The notes under the pieces: model-generated
Databases searched by the model: none
What the model saw: the letters and a program-made list of their open reading frames with translations, nothing else
What the model was told of the DNA's origin: nothing
Shown here: in pieces, positions 44,601-56,800 of the stretch
Layout: each line of letters begins with the position of its first letter
Numbering within the stretch: the stretch's first letter is position 1
DNA from: Tetradesmus obliquus
Taxonomy: Eukaryota; Chlorophyta; Chlorophyceae; Sphaeropleales; Scenedesmaceae
Length of the DNA stretch: 64,000 bases
Assembly: GCA_030272155.1 (NCBI GenBank)
Contig: CP126197.1
Span: 2,666,001-2,730,000 of the forward strand
Reading direction: 5' to 3'
Program-made: the position numbers and the translations under genes

Positions 44601-47600
44601 TGCGAGCAGCGGCTGTGCCGCAGCATTGATGTGGACAATGCTGCACACCTGCTGGCGCTGGCAGAGCAGCATCAGGCACATGTGGGTACACGGTTTTGAG
44701 ATGTGCTGTGTTGTGCTAAGGCTTGCCACAGAAGCATCGAGTGTCTCACTGCCTGGCAGGAAGGCTAGTAAACATGCTGCTAGGTGCTGAAGTGCACTGC
44801 TCTGACTGAATCGCTCGATGCTGCTATTGCTGCTACTTACTGCTACTTACTGCTTACAATCACAGAAGTACAGCCCTTCAAACTGAAGTGCTCAATGCTG
44901 CTACTCTTCTTGGATCACAGCAGGCCAGGCCAGATTGCCTGCAGGCACGGCTGCCAGCTGGAGTCATCCTCAACCTTTTTCCAGCTCCTTATGGTATGCT
45001 AGCCTAAGTGGCTGTGTGTGTTTGTGTGCCTGCTACTTCTGCCTGTAGGAGCTGAAGCGGCTGACTACGCCGTTCAACCTCGCTAGCTTCGTGTCCAAGA
45101 CTGCCTGGGAAGATGAGTGGCATACAACCATCAAGTGTGAGTGATTTGCATACTGCACCACTGCCTCATGTTGCAGAGCTGGTTCCTGCTGACACTGCTC
45201 AGCAATCTCAAGCGCATCTGCACTCCTACACTGAACTCATGCCTGTTCTGCTTTGGCTGAATCTATCTGCTGCTGATCGGCTCTAGCCAAGCACAAGCTC
45301 ACCATCTCAAATCTCAGCTCCTTGAAGGGCCTGCAAGAGAATGAGTGTGTGGCAAGCGACACATTCGAGGTCGCTGGCCATAGATGGGTGAGTCACCGCA
45401 CAGCAGTGGCGGCGACAATGCAGTTGCAATGCAGGTACAACAGCGCAGCTACACCACATGGGCAGCTTCTGCTGCTACAGGGACTGGCCGAACACACCAC
45501 GAATGCTGATGCAAATGCATTTGTTTGCTGCACTCTTCTACTGCTGCAAACTGCGAGTGCAGGTACTTTTGTTCTTCCCCCAGGGCACTTCCTGTGACTT
45601 TGTCTCACAAGTGCCTGGCCAGCTTCCTGCAGCTGCCAGCAAGGTGCAGCAGGCATCAGACACAGACGCAGGCATTTTCATCAATGGCCCCATGCCAACA
45701 GCAGGTGTCAGTTCATCAGTCTCTGCTGCAGCAAGGGGCCAGCCTGCACAGGCAGCAGCAGCGGCGGCAGCACGGCAGGAGCCAAGTGCTCAGGAGCAGT
45801 ATATGCGCATGGTGCTTTGGCAGCAGCGCCGTCACGGCGATGCCGCAGAACAAGCAGCAGTGCGTGAGGAGATAGTGCGCCGGGGATTCACGAATGCACG
45901 CAGCGTCAAGGTGGACCACGCGGCAGTGTTCATTGCGCGCGTGGGAGAGAGCAAGGACCCGCGGGGAGTTGTGCAGGTGGAGCAGGATGGTGTGGAGCAC
46001 AGGTAGGCGAGGAGCATGACAGCTGCGGTCTAGCTGCCTGCTTGGATGGCACAAAATGCTGTCGAGAACTGGCATGCAATATCACATGCTTATATAACAT
46101 TCATGAATTGCCTGCCGCGCCGGCTGTAAGGTTGTCCTGTTGCGTGCCGCCTGTTTGGATAATTTGCGGCCAGCAGCGTCTGGATCATGTTTCACCCAAA
46201 TACGTGACGTCATGTGGCTTGCCGTGCTTGCAGGGCTGTGCGCATGTTCTGTGGCTTCACCCTAGTCAACCACAAGCAGCTGCGCGCTTCACTAGTGAAG
46301 AACACCAAGCCAGCGCTGGGGCCTGTGGTCATTCGCTGCACAGAGCAGCCCAGCATGCTGGACATGCACTGCCAGCACACGCGCTACGGCTACCGCAAGC
46401 TCATCAAGGTGCGAATGGGATGTAGTGTGATAAGTTTGCGTTTGGATGGGATGGTGTTTGTTGACGTTCGCAGACAAGCCAGCGCTGCGCTAGTGCAAGC
46501 CTTGCTGTGTGACATGTGGTGTGGCTGCTACTAGCATGGCATGCAGCTTTAAACGAGGCCCACTCGTGGGCTGTGGTGTGCGTGACACAAGCATCACTAG
46601 CAGCTGCTACTCTGCTTCATTGCTGTTGCAGAAGACCAAGCTGTACAATCCAGCCAACGGCTGGCTCAAAGACGATGCTCTGGAGGTCCGTGTTGAGCTC
46701 AGCGTGCTGCTGTCAGCTGGCCAGCCCAGCCCTACGCGTGTCAGCCCACTGCTGGCAGAGAAATTGGCGGTGCCTGCGCCAAGCATGGCAGCAGAGATGG
46801 CGGAGATCCTGGAAACAGGTGGGCGACAGCAGATCATGCATGACGTGTTCCCTGGGTTTGAACTCTATGTGAGGTGCCGCCTCGTCCCTCTCGCGTATGC
46901 ATATGCGGTGAGTCGCAACACAAACAATGTTTGTGTCGGCAGAACTTCTGCACAAGTTGTGCTGCACCATGGTGACAACTGTGCCTGGCACCGCACGCTG
47001 TCTACAAGCACTGGCCAAATAACTGCATCGCCTACTGCGCCGTCCTGTTTGCGTAGGTTGCGGCGCTGACCTGCAGCTGCTGGTGCAGCACCCACAGCAC
47101 GTGCAGCAGGCCTTCCCTGTGCACCGCATGGTGCTGCAGCTGCGCTGCCCGCGGCTTGCACAGCTGGCTGCCGCTGGAGCTGGCACCATTGTGGTTGATG
47201 ACATTGAGCCGCATGTGGCCAAGGCGATGCTGCATGCCCTGTACACAGGTACTAATCCGTACCAGCAGTAGAGGGAGTTGCATGCACTTGCAGCAGTGCC
47301 AGTCCTGCCAGCACCGCTTGTCATGCTGCATCAGTATGTGCGCTTAGCAGAGCTAGGGATTTCCTGCAGCCCCTCCAGCAGGTGTCCTGCTTACACATCC
47401 TGCTCAGCAGATGCAGGACTGCTGCAGCATCATTGACCACAGCTAACTCCTCCGCCTCTGCAGCTTTGACTCAATTTGGTGTGGGTTTCTGACTTTAGTT
47501 GATGTTGCAGACGAGCTGCCGCCAGGCATGCAGCAGGGCTTGGCTGGGCAGCTGCTGCAGGCAGGCCTGGAGTATGCCATGGTGCGGCTGGCGGCGCTGT

Positions 47601-48881
47601 GTGAGGCCCACCTGGCGCGCTGCATCCGCATCAACACTGCAGTGGACATCCTGCTGCTGGCTGACAGCTGCAGAGCGCAGGTGAGCAAGTTGGCCAACGC
47701 AGCCTGGCAGAGGCTGTGTTGGCATTCAAGTTAGATGGCCGCAGCAAGGCAGACTAGTGGTGACTGCGCCAATGCAAGTGTTTTCTGGTTGCCTGCTGCT
47801 GCGTTGATATTGAAAAGCAGCAGTGGTAGCAGCAGCAAGCTTGGCGAGGTCAGTGGACTCGACTGTTACCATGCTGGTCATCTGCCTCTACGCTCTGCTC
47901 ACACTTGCAAATGCGATTGCATTGCAATGCCCTGCGCTGCAGGAGCTGAAGCGCGTCTGCATGCAGTTCATGGCAGCCAATGTAGCTACACTGTGGGCTC
48001 ATGCCAGCTTCCAACAGCTGCAGCAGCAGCGGCCGCTGCTGCTGGCCGAGCTGTGTGACATGCTTGGCACCTGGGGCCCTGTTGGCAGCGCAGCAGCACA
48101 GCAGCTGCAGGTGGCAGCGGCTGTAGAAGCGGCAAAGGTGTTATCTTTGCTGCTGGGAGGCGCAGAAGCACAGGCTGGGGCAGCCGTGGCAGAGCAGGCA
48201 GCAGCAGCATCTGAGACAGCAGCAGCAGCACCTGAGGCAGCAGCAGCAGCACCTGAGGCAGCAGCAGCAGCAGCACCTGAGGCAGGAGCAGCAGCTGTGA
48301 CAGGTGAGGCAGCAGCAGCAGCAGCACCCACGGCAGATGCAGCATCTGAGGCAGCAACAGCAGAAGCTGGAGCAGCCAGGGCATGTCAGGCAGACACACC
48401 AGAGGCAGGCAGCTTCACTCGAGTGACGTCTGTCTTTGCAGTTTATGCAGAGCATGGGTTTGAAGATCAGGCCGCATTTGAGTGCAAGCTGGAGCATGCA
48501 AGCAAACATGCAGCAGGTGGCTCAGGGGGCAGTGCAGCTGTTGGCAGCGCAGATGATGTTATTGGCGATCTGTATGAGGGGCTTGGCAGTGATGGAGAGG
48601 AGACAGAGCAGGAGTGGATGGCGCGGTTGCTGGCCAGGCCGCCAGCTGCTGACAGTGCAGAGGCTGGCAGTGGTGACATCTATGATGGGCTGCTGAGTGA
48701 TGCAGAGGAGGCAGGGCAGGGAGAGGTGGTGCAGCCGGCGATGATGTTGCCACAGCTGTGGCAGTTGATGGCTGCAAGCAGTCCCTGCAAGCGCAGCTGG
48801 GCGGAGGCAGTGCAGCCTGGAGATGATGCAGGCAGCAACGGCGGCGAAGCTGATCGCAATATGCAGCCGCGCTTGGGGTAG
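41618..48881 (+). CDS. Double MATH-BTB-BACK protein with acidic tail
   Basis: Fourteen exons, all phase-compatible: 41618-41678, 41793-41890, 42077-42721, 43417-43606, 43926-44147, 44509-44681, 45049-45136, 45287-45387, 45563-46002, 46234-46408, 46632-46818, 47057-47248, 47511-47680, 47943-48881 (TAG); 1226 residues. Two similar halves are visible. Each has a MATH-like part (FEVAGHQWVLLFYPLG / FEVAGHRWVLLFFPQG) interrupted by an Ala/Gln-rich insert, then more MATH text (WGAGEFMKRSILED...FLHDDTLLIRY / YNPANGWLKDDALEVRV), a BTB domain (HSDFTICLEH...LHSMVLAARCPVLRRML / GADLQLLVQH...VHRMVLQLRCPRL) and a BACK-like helical part. MATH-BTB proteins are CUL3 ubiquitin-ligase adaptors whose MATH domain binds the substrate. 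The tail from about residue 970 is Ala-rich, then acidic. It could instead be two adjacent genes split near 44682-45286. Confidence 0.75.
42700..42970 (+). repeat. Duplicated donor region in intron 3 of the MATH-BTB gene
   Basis: The functional exon end and donor TTCATGAAGGTGAGTG (42713-42728) recurs as TTCATGCAGGTGAGTG (about 42845-42860). The following block, tacgccacaagagctg...cccgctttcctg, recurs about 115 bp later as gcgccggggtgcacaacgagctg...cccactttcctg. Confidence 0.65.
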
Positions 48882-49512
48882 TGGTGTGCGTGGCGATCCT
48901 GGTGTGACCTCTTGCAGGCACTGTGACATGTACAGTACACTAGTGGATTTTACATTGGACGACTGAAGGGCTGCAGCAGTCGGTATGTTCTGGGCAGACG
49001 TGCTTGTTGCATTTTAATGGTATCTTTTACTCCATCTGTTGCCCTCTGGTCGCACCTGGCGCCTGACGGTCTCAACAAGCACCACAAGTGCTTTCACTGT
49101 GCACAGTGCACCCACGTGGGTGACCACCTGGTCCAGGAGATGACGGTCTGCCATGTCGATAACTATGGCACTCTGGCACGGCAGATTACAATTTCTATGC
49201 ATCAGCTAGCTTGACATCGCGTGGGATAGGCTGTAAGCGACACCAGGAGGTGCAGGCACACGCACATCCGCATCAACTATGAAGTGCTGGCTACTTGAAC
49301 AAATCAAGCTAACACACTGTCGGACTAACTTGTTCGTATCGTCGTATTGGCAGAACAGTCGTGGACAGTGACTTCTGCGATCCTTTGCAGGCACTCCTTC
49401 GCGACGAAACACACTTCTTGTCGCATGGGCCACATGAGCACCCTTATAGGGGTCCAGAGGCCTTGAAGCATGCTCAAAATTCAGTAGTCAGCACCAGGAC
49501 GAGTCCTGCAGC
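48882..49512. other. Intergenic or 5'-leader region
   Basis: About 630 bp between the MATH-BTB stop and the start of the METTL24-like gene. Short open frames only; nothing recognisable. Confidence 0.4.
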
Positions 49513-50510
49513 ATGTGGCTGGTGCTGCTGGTGCTGCTGCCTCTGAGCCAGCATGCACAAGCTCAATGGCAACACTGCAGCACCCAGGGTGCCTTCATTG
49601 GCATGTACGGCAGCCAGGCACTCGCAAACCTAACGATCTTCAGATCCAACCTGCTTGGCAATGTATGGCAGAGCTACAACCCCGAAGGTGCGCACAGCAG
49701 CAGCACTGAGCAACAGTAGCAGCAACAATTGCATCCTGGGAGCACCCCTGCTTGCACTGGCAACCTCATGTGCGTAGCTGTAACTCACGCTCACGTGTTA
49801 CTATGCTCTGCGTGTGTGGCCTGTCTGCAGCTCCTTATGCGCAGGGTGCCAAGCAGTTTGACCCCTTTGCAGCCATCATTTCCTGCCCTCCGCACCGAGA
49901 ACTCAAGCAGTATGGCAGCAGCAGCTTCTGCAACCTTTCCAAACTTCAGAAGCCCTGCATCATCTACAGCATAGGCTCCGCAGGAAACAAGGACTTTGAG
50001 AAGGCAGCGCTTGAAAGCACGCAGTGCCAGGTGCACAGCGTGCAGTGCGGCGCAGCAGCCGATGGCAGCCCTGCCAGCACCGAGCGCCGACAGAAGCAGC
50101 ACATGGCTTGCTTTGGCGAAGCAACAGCTTCCACCTCCAGCAGCAGCAGCAGCTCAACGAGCAATGCAACAGTACCTTTAGGCCTGTTTGCACACAAGCT
50201 GGGGCACCTGCGGGGCATCGATGTGGCACATGTGGGCCTGCAGGGCGAGCAGCTGCTGCAGTTCCTGTCTCACTTGAAGCACGGTGCCTTCCTACCACGT
50301 CAGCTGTCGCTGACGCTGCAACTGCCAGCAGAGAATGCTAAAGCTGGACTGCGCAAGGCGCCCTCAGAGCTGGCACTTGTGTTCCAGCACATGGCTGCGC
50401 TGGGGTATGCTGCCACCAGCAGCAAGGTGACGGATGCAGCTGCCAGCTCATCAGCAGGTGAGGCAGCTGGCACGCATACCAAGTGCTGCATCATGAATGA
50501 TTCATTCTAG
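49513..50510 (+). CDS. Secreted METTL24-like (methyltransferase-domain) protein
   Basis: Two exons: 49513-49687 and 49831-50510 (TAG); 284 residues. The first about 17 residues (MWLVLLVLLPLSQHAQA) are a clear signal peptide. Exon 2 has DPFAAIISCPPHRELKQYGS, then a stretch CIIYSIGSAGNKDFEKAALE, CQVHSVQC, which resembles the start of the METTL24/FkbM-like fold (xxYSIGxxGxxxFE...CxVHxFD). The usual acidic residue after CxVH is absent (VQC), and the later DIEG motif is replaced by RGIDVAHVGLQG, so activity is doubtful. A Ser-rich stretch and many Cys suggest an extracellular or lumenal protein. A GTGAGG donor near 50457 would allow a different 3' end joining text at 50588-50690. The glycosyltransferase gene follows within 160 bp on the same strand. 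Confidence 0.68.
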
Positions 50511-50527
50511 ATACGATGTCAGGCTGT

Positions 50528-50559
<32 letters not shown>

Positions 50560-50665
50560 CTGTTACAGTGTGCTGCTGCTCCACCTCTAGGTGGCAAGCT
50601 AGGGCGTGCTTGCAGTTTCAACAGCAACGCTGCTGGCAGCACGATGCATCTGCTGGATGACTTGA

Positions 50666-50730
50666 ATGTTCACACCATGTACTCACCATACTGCTGCTTT
50701 GCTTGCTGCTGCTGCCGCTGCCGCTGTCAA

Positions 50731-50774
<44 letters not shown>

Positions 50775-51568
50775 CCACCACCACTGCTGCTGCTGCAGCC
50801 TTCTCCTTCCTGCATGTGGAGCATAATTCTGCGCGTGCAGGCCGCGCCTCCCGCCTCTCAGCTGGTTCAGCTGGCGATGATGCTGACTCAGCACTGCAGC
50901 CGCCGCTGCGCGCCAAGCGCCTGGTGGTGTCTGTGTCATCATTCCCGGGCCGTGTTGAGTACATAAACCCCACCATCTTCTCAATCATGCACGGCTTGCG
51001 CAAGCCAGATGCGCTGTATATATGGGTGCCGCTGAATGTGAGCCGCTTCAAAGAAGATGACCGTGAAATTCAGGGGCTCAAGGAGCTTCCTGACAATGTG
51101 AAAGGCCTGGCGGGGCATTTCAATGGTGTAGTGAAGGTGAAGATTCCGCCCAAGGACTATGGGCCTGCCACAAAGCTGCTGCCTACGCTGCTGGAAGAGA
51201 AGGATCCGGATACAGTCATCATCACGATAGATGTGAGAGCGGGCGCGCTGCGTGCATCTGTGTGTGGTTGTGTGCAGGGGGCAGCAGAAGGGACGTGGCA
51301 TGCACAGCCGCCATGCTGCGGCACAGTTCTGCCGTTGCAGACGCTGACAGTGATGCGAGTGACAAGGCATTGGTCAGTGCTGCAGGTGCCAGGTTGCGGC
51401 ACAAGCCTACCTTACACCGCGCAGTTTGTGTTGCAGCTGCCACGTCTAACAGGCCTGGCATTGCGCAAGGTCCTGCTGTCGAGTAGTGGTTGACGCCGCC
51501 ACCAGCTACTTTCAGCAGCTGCAGTTACATATGCGATGTCTGGCAGCGGCACCACCAGCTCATCCTTA

Positions 51569-51621
<53 letters not shown>

Positions 51622-52535
51622 CCGCCACCACCACTGTGTTGCCTCAACAGGACGACAGCATGTACCGCCCAGAGACCATCCTGCACCTAGAGCAGGAGAT
51701 CATGGCACGGCCAGACCACGCCATCGTGTGGTCCTGCGAGATAACACACTGGGACCCCAAAAAGGCACCTCCAAAAAAGGGCTGGCGCGAGTGGAAACTG
51801 AACGCTGGCGTGTGCAGGGGCTTCCCAACTGCATTCGCAAGCGCAGCATACCGGCGGGAGTTCTTCGATGACCTGGTGTTTGACCAGGCCAGAGCACCGG
51901 AGGGCTGCCTGCACCATGATGATGTGTGGTTTGGAGTTCACCTGTGGCTGCGCAACGTGCCAATCTGGGTGATAGACGGGTTCGGCATTGAGAGCAACTG
52001 CGATACGAGGAAGTGCTGGCCAGTGCTGTATCACAGGTGGGATACAAGGCAGGGACTGCGGCATCGTGGTGTGCCTGTGCTGCTGCATGCCTGGGTGTGG
52101 CCGGCAGGCTTTAACGCTGTAGGCAGATGATGTTTGTCCACTCCACGTCACCACTGACTGTGCCATGCTTTGCCAGGCCATTGGCATCTTGCAGGCTACA
52201 TGTGCGCTTAACTTTCTGCAGCTCGGGCTGTACGCCATACAGCCTGCAGGTTGGATCCACAGGAAGGCTGGAATGCGCTCAAGAGCGTAAAAGTCTGCAC
52301 GCCAATTGCAAACACCTTGTGGTATTTTCCTTAGCAGCAACTTCCTACGGTGCCTGACATCACTGCTGTACTGCACCCTTGCAGGCCCAAGAACCGCATG
52401 TCTATCAGCCTGCACCCTGATGCGGGCACCAAGGCTGATGCCTGCCTGGACTTCTTCAAGCACATGGACGATGACGAGCTGAGGAAGAAGATGATGGCAG
52501 ACAAGGGGCTGCAGCCCTTCCGGCCGTTTGAGTGA
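50666..52535 (+). CDS. GT-A-like glycosyltransferase
   Basis: Coding text: up to 51232, 51651-52036, 52385-52535 (TGA); 367 residues if ATG 50666 is used. Strand-turn landmarks fit a GT-A fold: LVVSVSSFPGRVEYINPTIFSI, PDALYIWVPLNVSRF, YGPATKLLPTLLEE, then DTVIITID|DDSMYRPETI, where an intron falls inside the Asp run that would be the metal-binding DxD, and LHHDDVWFGVHLW near the acceptor site. It probably transfers a sugar in the Golgi/ER lumen, but donor and acceptor are unknown. The start is uncertain: with ATG 50666 the first 45 residues are mostly Ala coded by GCT repeats, while the sequence at 50731-50798 (CTG tract, CCACCACCACCAC, TGCAG) looks like an intron 3' end very similar to the one at 51571-51650. 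If so, coding restarts at 50799 and the true first exon lies upstream. Confidence 0.7.
51571..51619 (+). repeat. (CTG)16 tract 31 nt upstream of a 3' splice site
   Basis: Longest pure CTG tract in the window, in the intron before the exon at 51651. The same arrangement is seen at 8131-8164. Confidence 0.85.
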
Positions 52536-53806
52536 TGAATGCTAGTGTGACTGATGTGGATAGGGGTGGAAGTGTGGTGGGGTGGTTGGTGCAGCGCTCC
52601 ATTCGCATTGTAACCTACAACGGTTGAGTGTTTGTGCCTATGTGGTTCGTGGCACAGAGGTGGGAAGGCAGGTGCAGACCTCTTGAGCGGGTTCAGTTAT
52701 GCAGGCACGTGGCTGCTCAGCTGCTGTTGCTTCCTTTGCGTTCTGGCTAAAACTCGCGCCGCTGCTGCGCTTGAGGTAGCTGCTGTGCCACCGGCCGTGC
52801 GCTACTTGCAGAGCTCAAAGCTTCAGATTAGTATCAGCCTGTTACATGCACACTGCTGGTGGCGAGCTTGCCAAGCGGCAGCCAACTGTTGTGGTTCAAA
52901 CACAACACGTTTCAAACCTCTGCCACCTTGCGCATGCGGCCTATGCCACCAAGTAAACTTCAAGCAACATTCTCCGAGCATCGCCCAGAACCTAGCACAC
53001 CCATACACAGTGCAATGTGTGATGCAGCCATATGTAAAGGAGCGGCGCTGTGCAGGTAACTGCAGCTGCAAGCTGTTGGACTCCAACAGGGCTGCCTGCA
53101 GCACACAACCCAACATGCATATGCCCACAGCTTGGCACCCTGCAGGGATCAATGGGAGGTGCTGGCAGCAGGAAAGTCTTGCACAGCAGAGCACAGCTGC
53201 TGCGCTGTGACACTGGCCAGATGCAAGACATGCCGCTGTTGTATGAGCCAGCAAATCGTGTAAAACAAGGCAGTTTTGAATGCATAGATTGCAGTCACAC
53301 CGGAAGCTTGATCACTGTTTGCCAGGGACTGGCTCACATTGAGATGCACTACGAAGCAATGCATGCTGCAAGGAAGGTTGCAGGAGCATGATGACACAGT
53401 GCGTTCTGGCATGCAGCGCAGATGGCCCACATGCAGCACAGCAGCACAGCCCATGCAGCAGCACAACACAGAGTCAACACTTGGGAACGTGTATGGTGGA
53501 AACGGCGTCCGCTGCTAACTGGCAGATCGCGGCACAGAACTACGCTGCAGTAGTCATCAAACTCTTCTTGTCACAGTGCCATCCACACCTAAGCTACTCG
53601 CGTCTTGTCAATCTGCCTGCCAAAAGGCACAGTGACAACCCGGGAAGCCTGCTAGCTGCCACACACACACACCTGGCTCCATCCAACATCCCTGCTACTC
53701 GCTACCCAAAAGCTTGATAATCGAATTTGCACTTCAACCTGATCACATGCAACACAGCCGTCGGCTACAGCTGCGCCAAACCCACCGCCCCCTGCATCAT
53801 TCATCT
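52536..53806. other. Convergent intergenic region
   Basis: About 1.3 kb between glycosyltransferase and mannosidase stop codons; expected to be two 3' UTRs. Open frames here lack recognisable motifs. Confidence 0.45.
52609..52613 (+). terminator. TGTAA poly(A) signal candidate
   Basis: TGTAA about 75 nt after the glycosyltransferase stop, the position and motif expected of a chlorophycean polyadenylation signal. Confidence 0.45.
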
Positions 53807-56800
53807 TCACACCAGCCCTGCCAGCCCGTAGCCATCCCTGTCTTTCGGCGTGCCCTTGCCGCCCGCCACCTGCTGCGTGCGCTGCTGTAATGCCTCCTGC
53901 TCCCGCAGCGCCTCCTCCTCGGCACGCCGCTGCTGCTCCAGCTTGTGCTGCGCCAGCAGCCGCTGCCTTAGGCGCTCCTGCGCCTGCGGTTGCAGCAAGG
54001 CAAATGCATGTGCAGTACGCGAGCGCTGGTGTTGGGCAGGAGCAGACTGGTGGGCTAGCGTCAGGTTGACCAGAGGCGTTGGCAGCAAGCAATAAAGCCT
54101 TCAAACAGCAGGCCGAGTGCTTTCACACAACATGCTGCAAGAGGGATTCGCTGCAGTTGCAATCACACTCTTCCTGCTGTCCTGCGTCAACACCCAGGGT
54201 GGGGTCTGCTCACACACCCTCAAGCCTCAGTGCTCACCTTCTTGTCTGCTGCTGATCCCCAGATGGGCAGCGGGTGCGCCTCCGTGTTGAACACCCACTG
54301 GTCCAGCGGCAGCACCGTGGGGTCCTCCTCGAACAGCATGTAGAAGTACTTGAGCGTCTCAGCCACGAAGAAGGACTCCATCTTGTCAGCAATGCCGGGA
54401 GGCACCTGCGGCAGCAACAGCAGCAGCAGCAGCAGCGGTGTCAGCAGCAAGGGCGAGTTGAGGCAGCCTACGTGCAGCTGGTGCGGTGCCACCTGCTGCG
54501 TGACACAGCAGCCATGCCACGTGATGCGCAGCTGCTGAGAAACGGCGCAAACTGCAATGCTCTGCATGCTGACCTGGGCTGGCAAAATGGTTGCCTGAAT
54601 ACACCACAGCTGTTCAGGCCTACCAACCTCTCTCTGCAACAGCACTACACTGCACTCGTGACCCCTGCAACTGCCAACATCGTAACACAACACCGCAACC
54701 ACGCATCCCACCCAGCCATGCCTGTGCCTGCTGTGTACTGCTCTCACCGTGTTGACGTTGTTCAGCGTTGCATATCCCCCACTGGCCAGCCTGCACCAGC
54801 GCTCAAAGCCCCGGAACATGTTCCAGCCCCACTCCCGGTAAATAGGATCGCCGCTGCTCCTCCACAGGTAGAACAGCGTCTCAATCGCCTCAGGCCGCAG
54901 GAAGTCGGCGCTGCTCTGCTGCGACCACTTGGCAATCACTGGGCCTGGCGGGGGCGGTGGGGGCGGGCTTGGGGGTGGTGGCGGGTTGGGGGGAGGCGGG
55001 TTGGGCGGTGGCGGGCTTGGCGGTGGTGGTGATGGCGGCGGTGGTGGGGGTGAGGCAGCAACAGCTTGCTTGCTGGCCTCGTCAGTGTCATCTGGAGCAT
55101 CTGGTGCAGCGTCGTCGTCTGGCGCATTGTCGGCATCTGGTGCGTCGGCGCTGTCATCATCAGCTGGGGCAGCTGCTTCGTCTGCTGGCGCTGCATCACC
55201 TTCTGCCATGAGCCGCCTGACAGCACCTTGCAGCTGCTCACCCTCACCCTCTGCTGCTGCTGCTGCTGCTGCTACATCATTGTCATCTGGCCCCTCTGCC
55301 TCCTGCAGTTGCAGCTGCTGCTGCTCACTGTCCTGTGCGTCCGCCTCCTGCTGCAATGCATCCTGCTGCTGCTTCATCTCTGCCAGCTGCTGCTGCACAG
55401 CCTGCTGCAGCTGATCATCTAGAACCTCTGCGCCACCTGCCTGATTGCCGGCAACCTGCAGAGCCTGCTGCAGCTGCTGCTGTTGCTGAACACCCAGCTG
55501 CTGCAGCACCTCCGCCCCACCCAGCAGCCGTCTCTTGGCTGGCGCCTGGCCAACCGCTGCTTTGACCGGCGCATGCTCAGCACCCTGCCGCTGCGCTGTG
55601 ACGTCCTCCGGCTTGGGGGCATGTGCAATCACACCAGGCTGCACCTGCTGCACGGCATCTGCCGGTTTGGGAGCCCGCTTCGCCTGCTCTGGCTTCTCAA
55701 CAGCACCAGCAGCATCAGCCGGCTTGGGCGCATGCTGCCCGGCTGCATCACCTTCCGGCCCCTTTGCTGCTGCGGCCGGCGCCTTCTTGTGCTGTGTCCT
55801 CTTGCGCGGGCCCTTGAGCTTCGGCGGCGCCATGCGGCTGCGGGCGCTGTGGTCGTTTGGCGGCAGCGTGCCGCCGTCCGCGCGTGTGTACTGGATGCTG
55901 TCTGGCGCTACACCTGAGGGCACCTGGTGGTACATCTCGTAGCAGGCCCGGCCGATGCGCGCGCCGACCTCGCCGTCATCAAAGTCGTCGTCGTGCAACT
56001 TGGTGGAGATGTTGTGCATGCGGCCTAGCGGCAGCAGCAGCAGCAGTTGGCGGACGCAGGGTAAGTGGGCAAACCTCCAGTGGACATGGTGGCACCAACA
56101 TTGCATGTGCAGCTACCCGCAAATTCCTCAGGCATATCAAATCACCACACCAACCCTGGCTGCCTTGCAGCATGCAGCATGCCTGGCTGTCACTGCAACG
56201 TTCCTTCTGTGCCAGCTGCAGTACCACGCAACGCTGCTGTCTCACTCCGACAGCTCACCAAGCAGAAACATGCCGCCAGCAAAGCACGTCAGGTGCTCGA
56301 AGCGGTCGTTTGTCGCCGAGATATCATTGTAGCTGTTGCCGCGCGCCTCGCTCACAAAGCTCATGTGTGCTGTGCCATCATAGATGTGCCGCAGCAGGAA
56401 CTTGCGCACACCCACCATCGCCTCCTTGTACAGCTGCAGCGGCACCTGCAGCACAGCACGCACAGCACACATCATGGTTGAGGTGATCTGCACAGCATGA
56501 GGTGGGGGCGTGCTCATCGCACTACCTCGCACACATTTACGCTCGCAGAGCGCACACTCGCATGGGGCGCCAGTGCCAGCACACGCAGCCATAGTGCTCA
56601 GGCTGCAAAGAAACTACCATAGTGCAGCTGCTGCCTCTGCCAGCTACCAGAACATGCATCCGCACAGTATGTAACCTGCTAAAACGCCAGCAGCACAGTT
56701 ACTGCTAGCGCCCAAATCGTTGGTCTGCTACAGCATGTATCGCCTGCCGCCTCACCTCCTGCGTCTTGTTGGACAGCACCCACTGCTTGATCATGTACTC

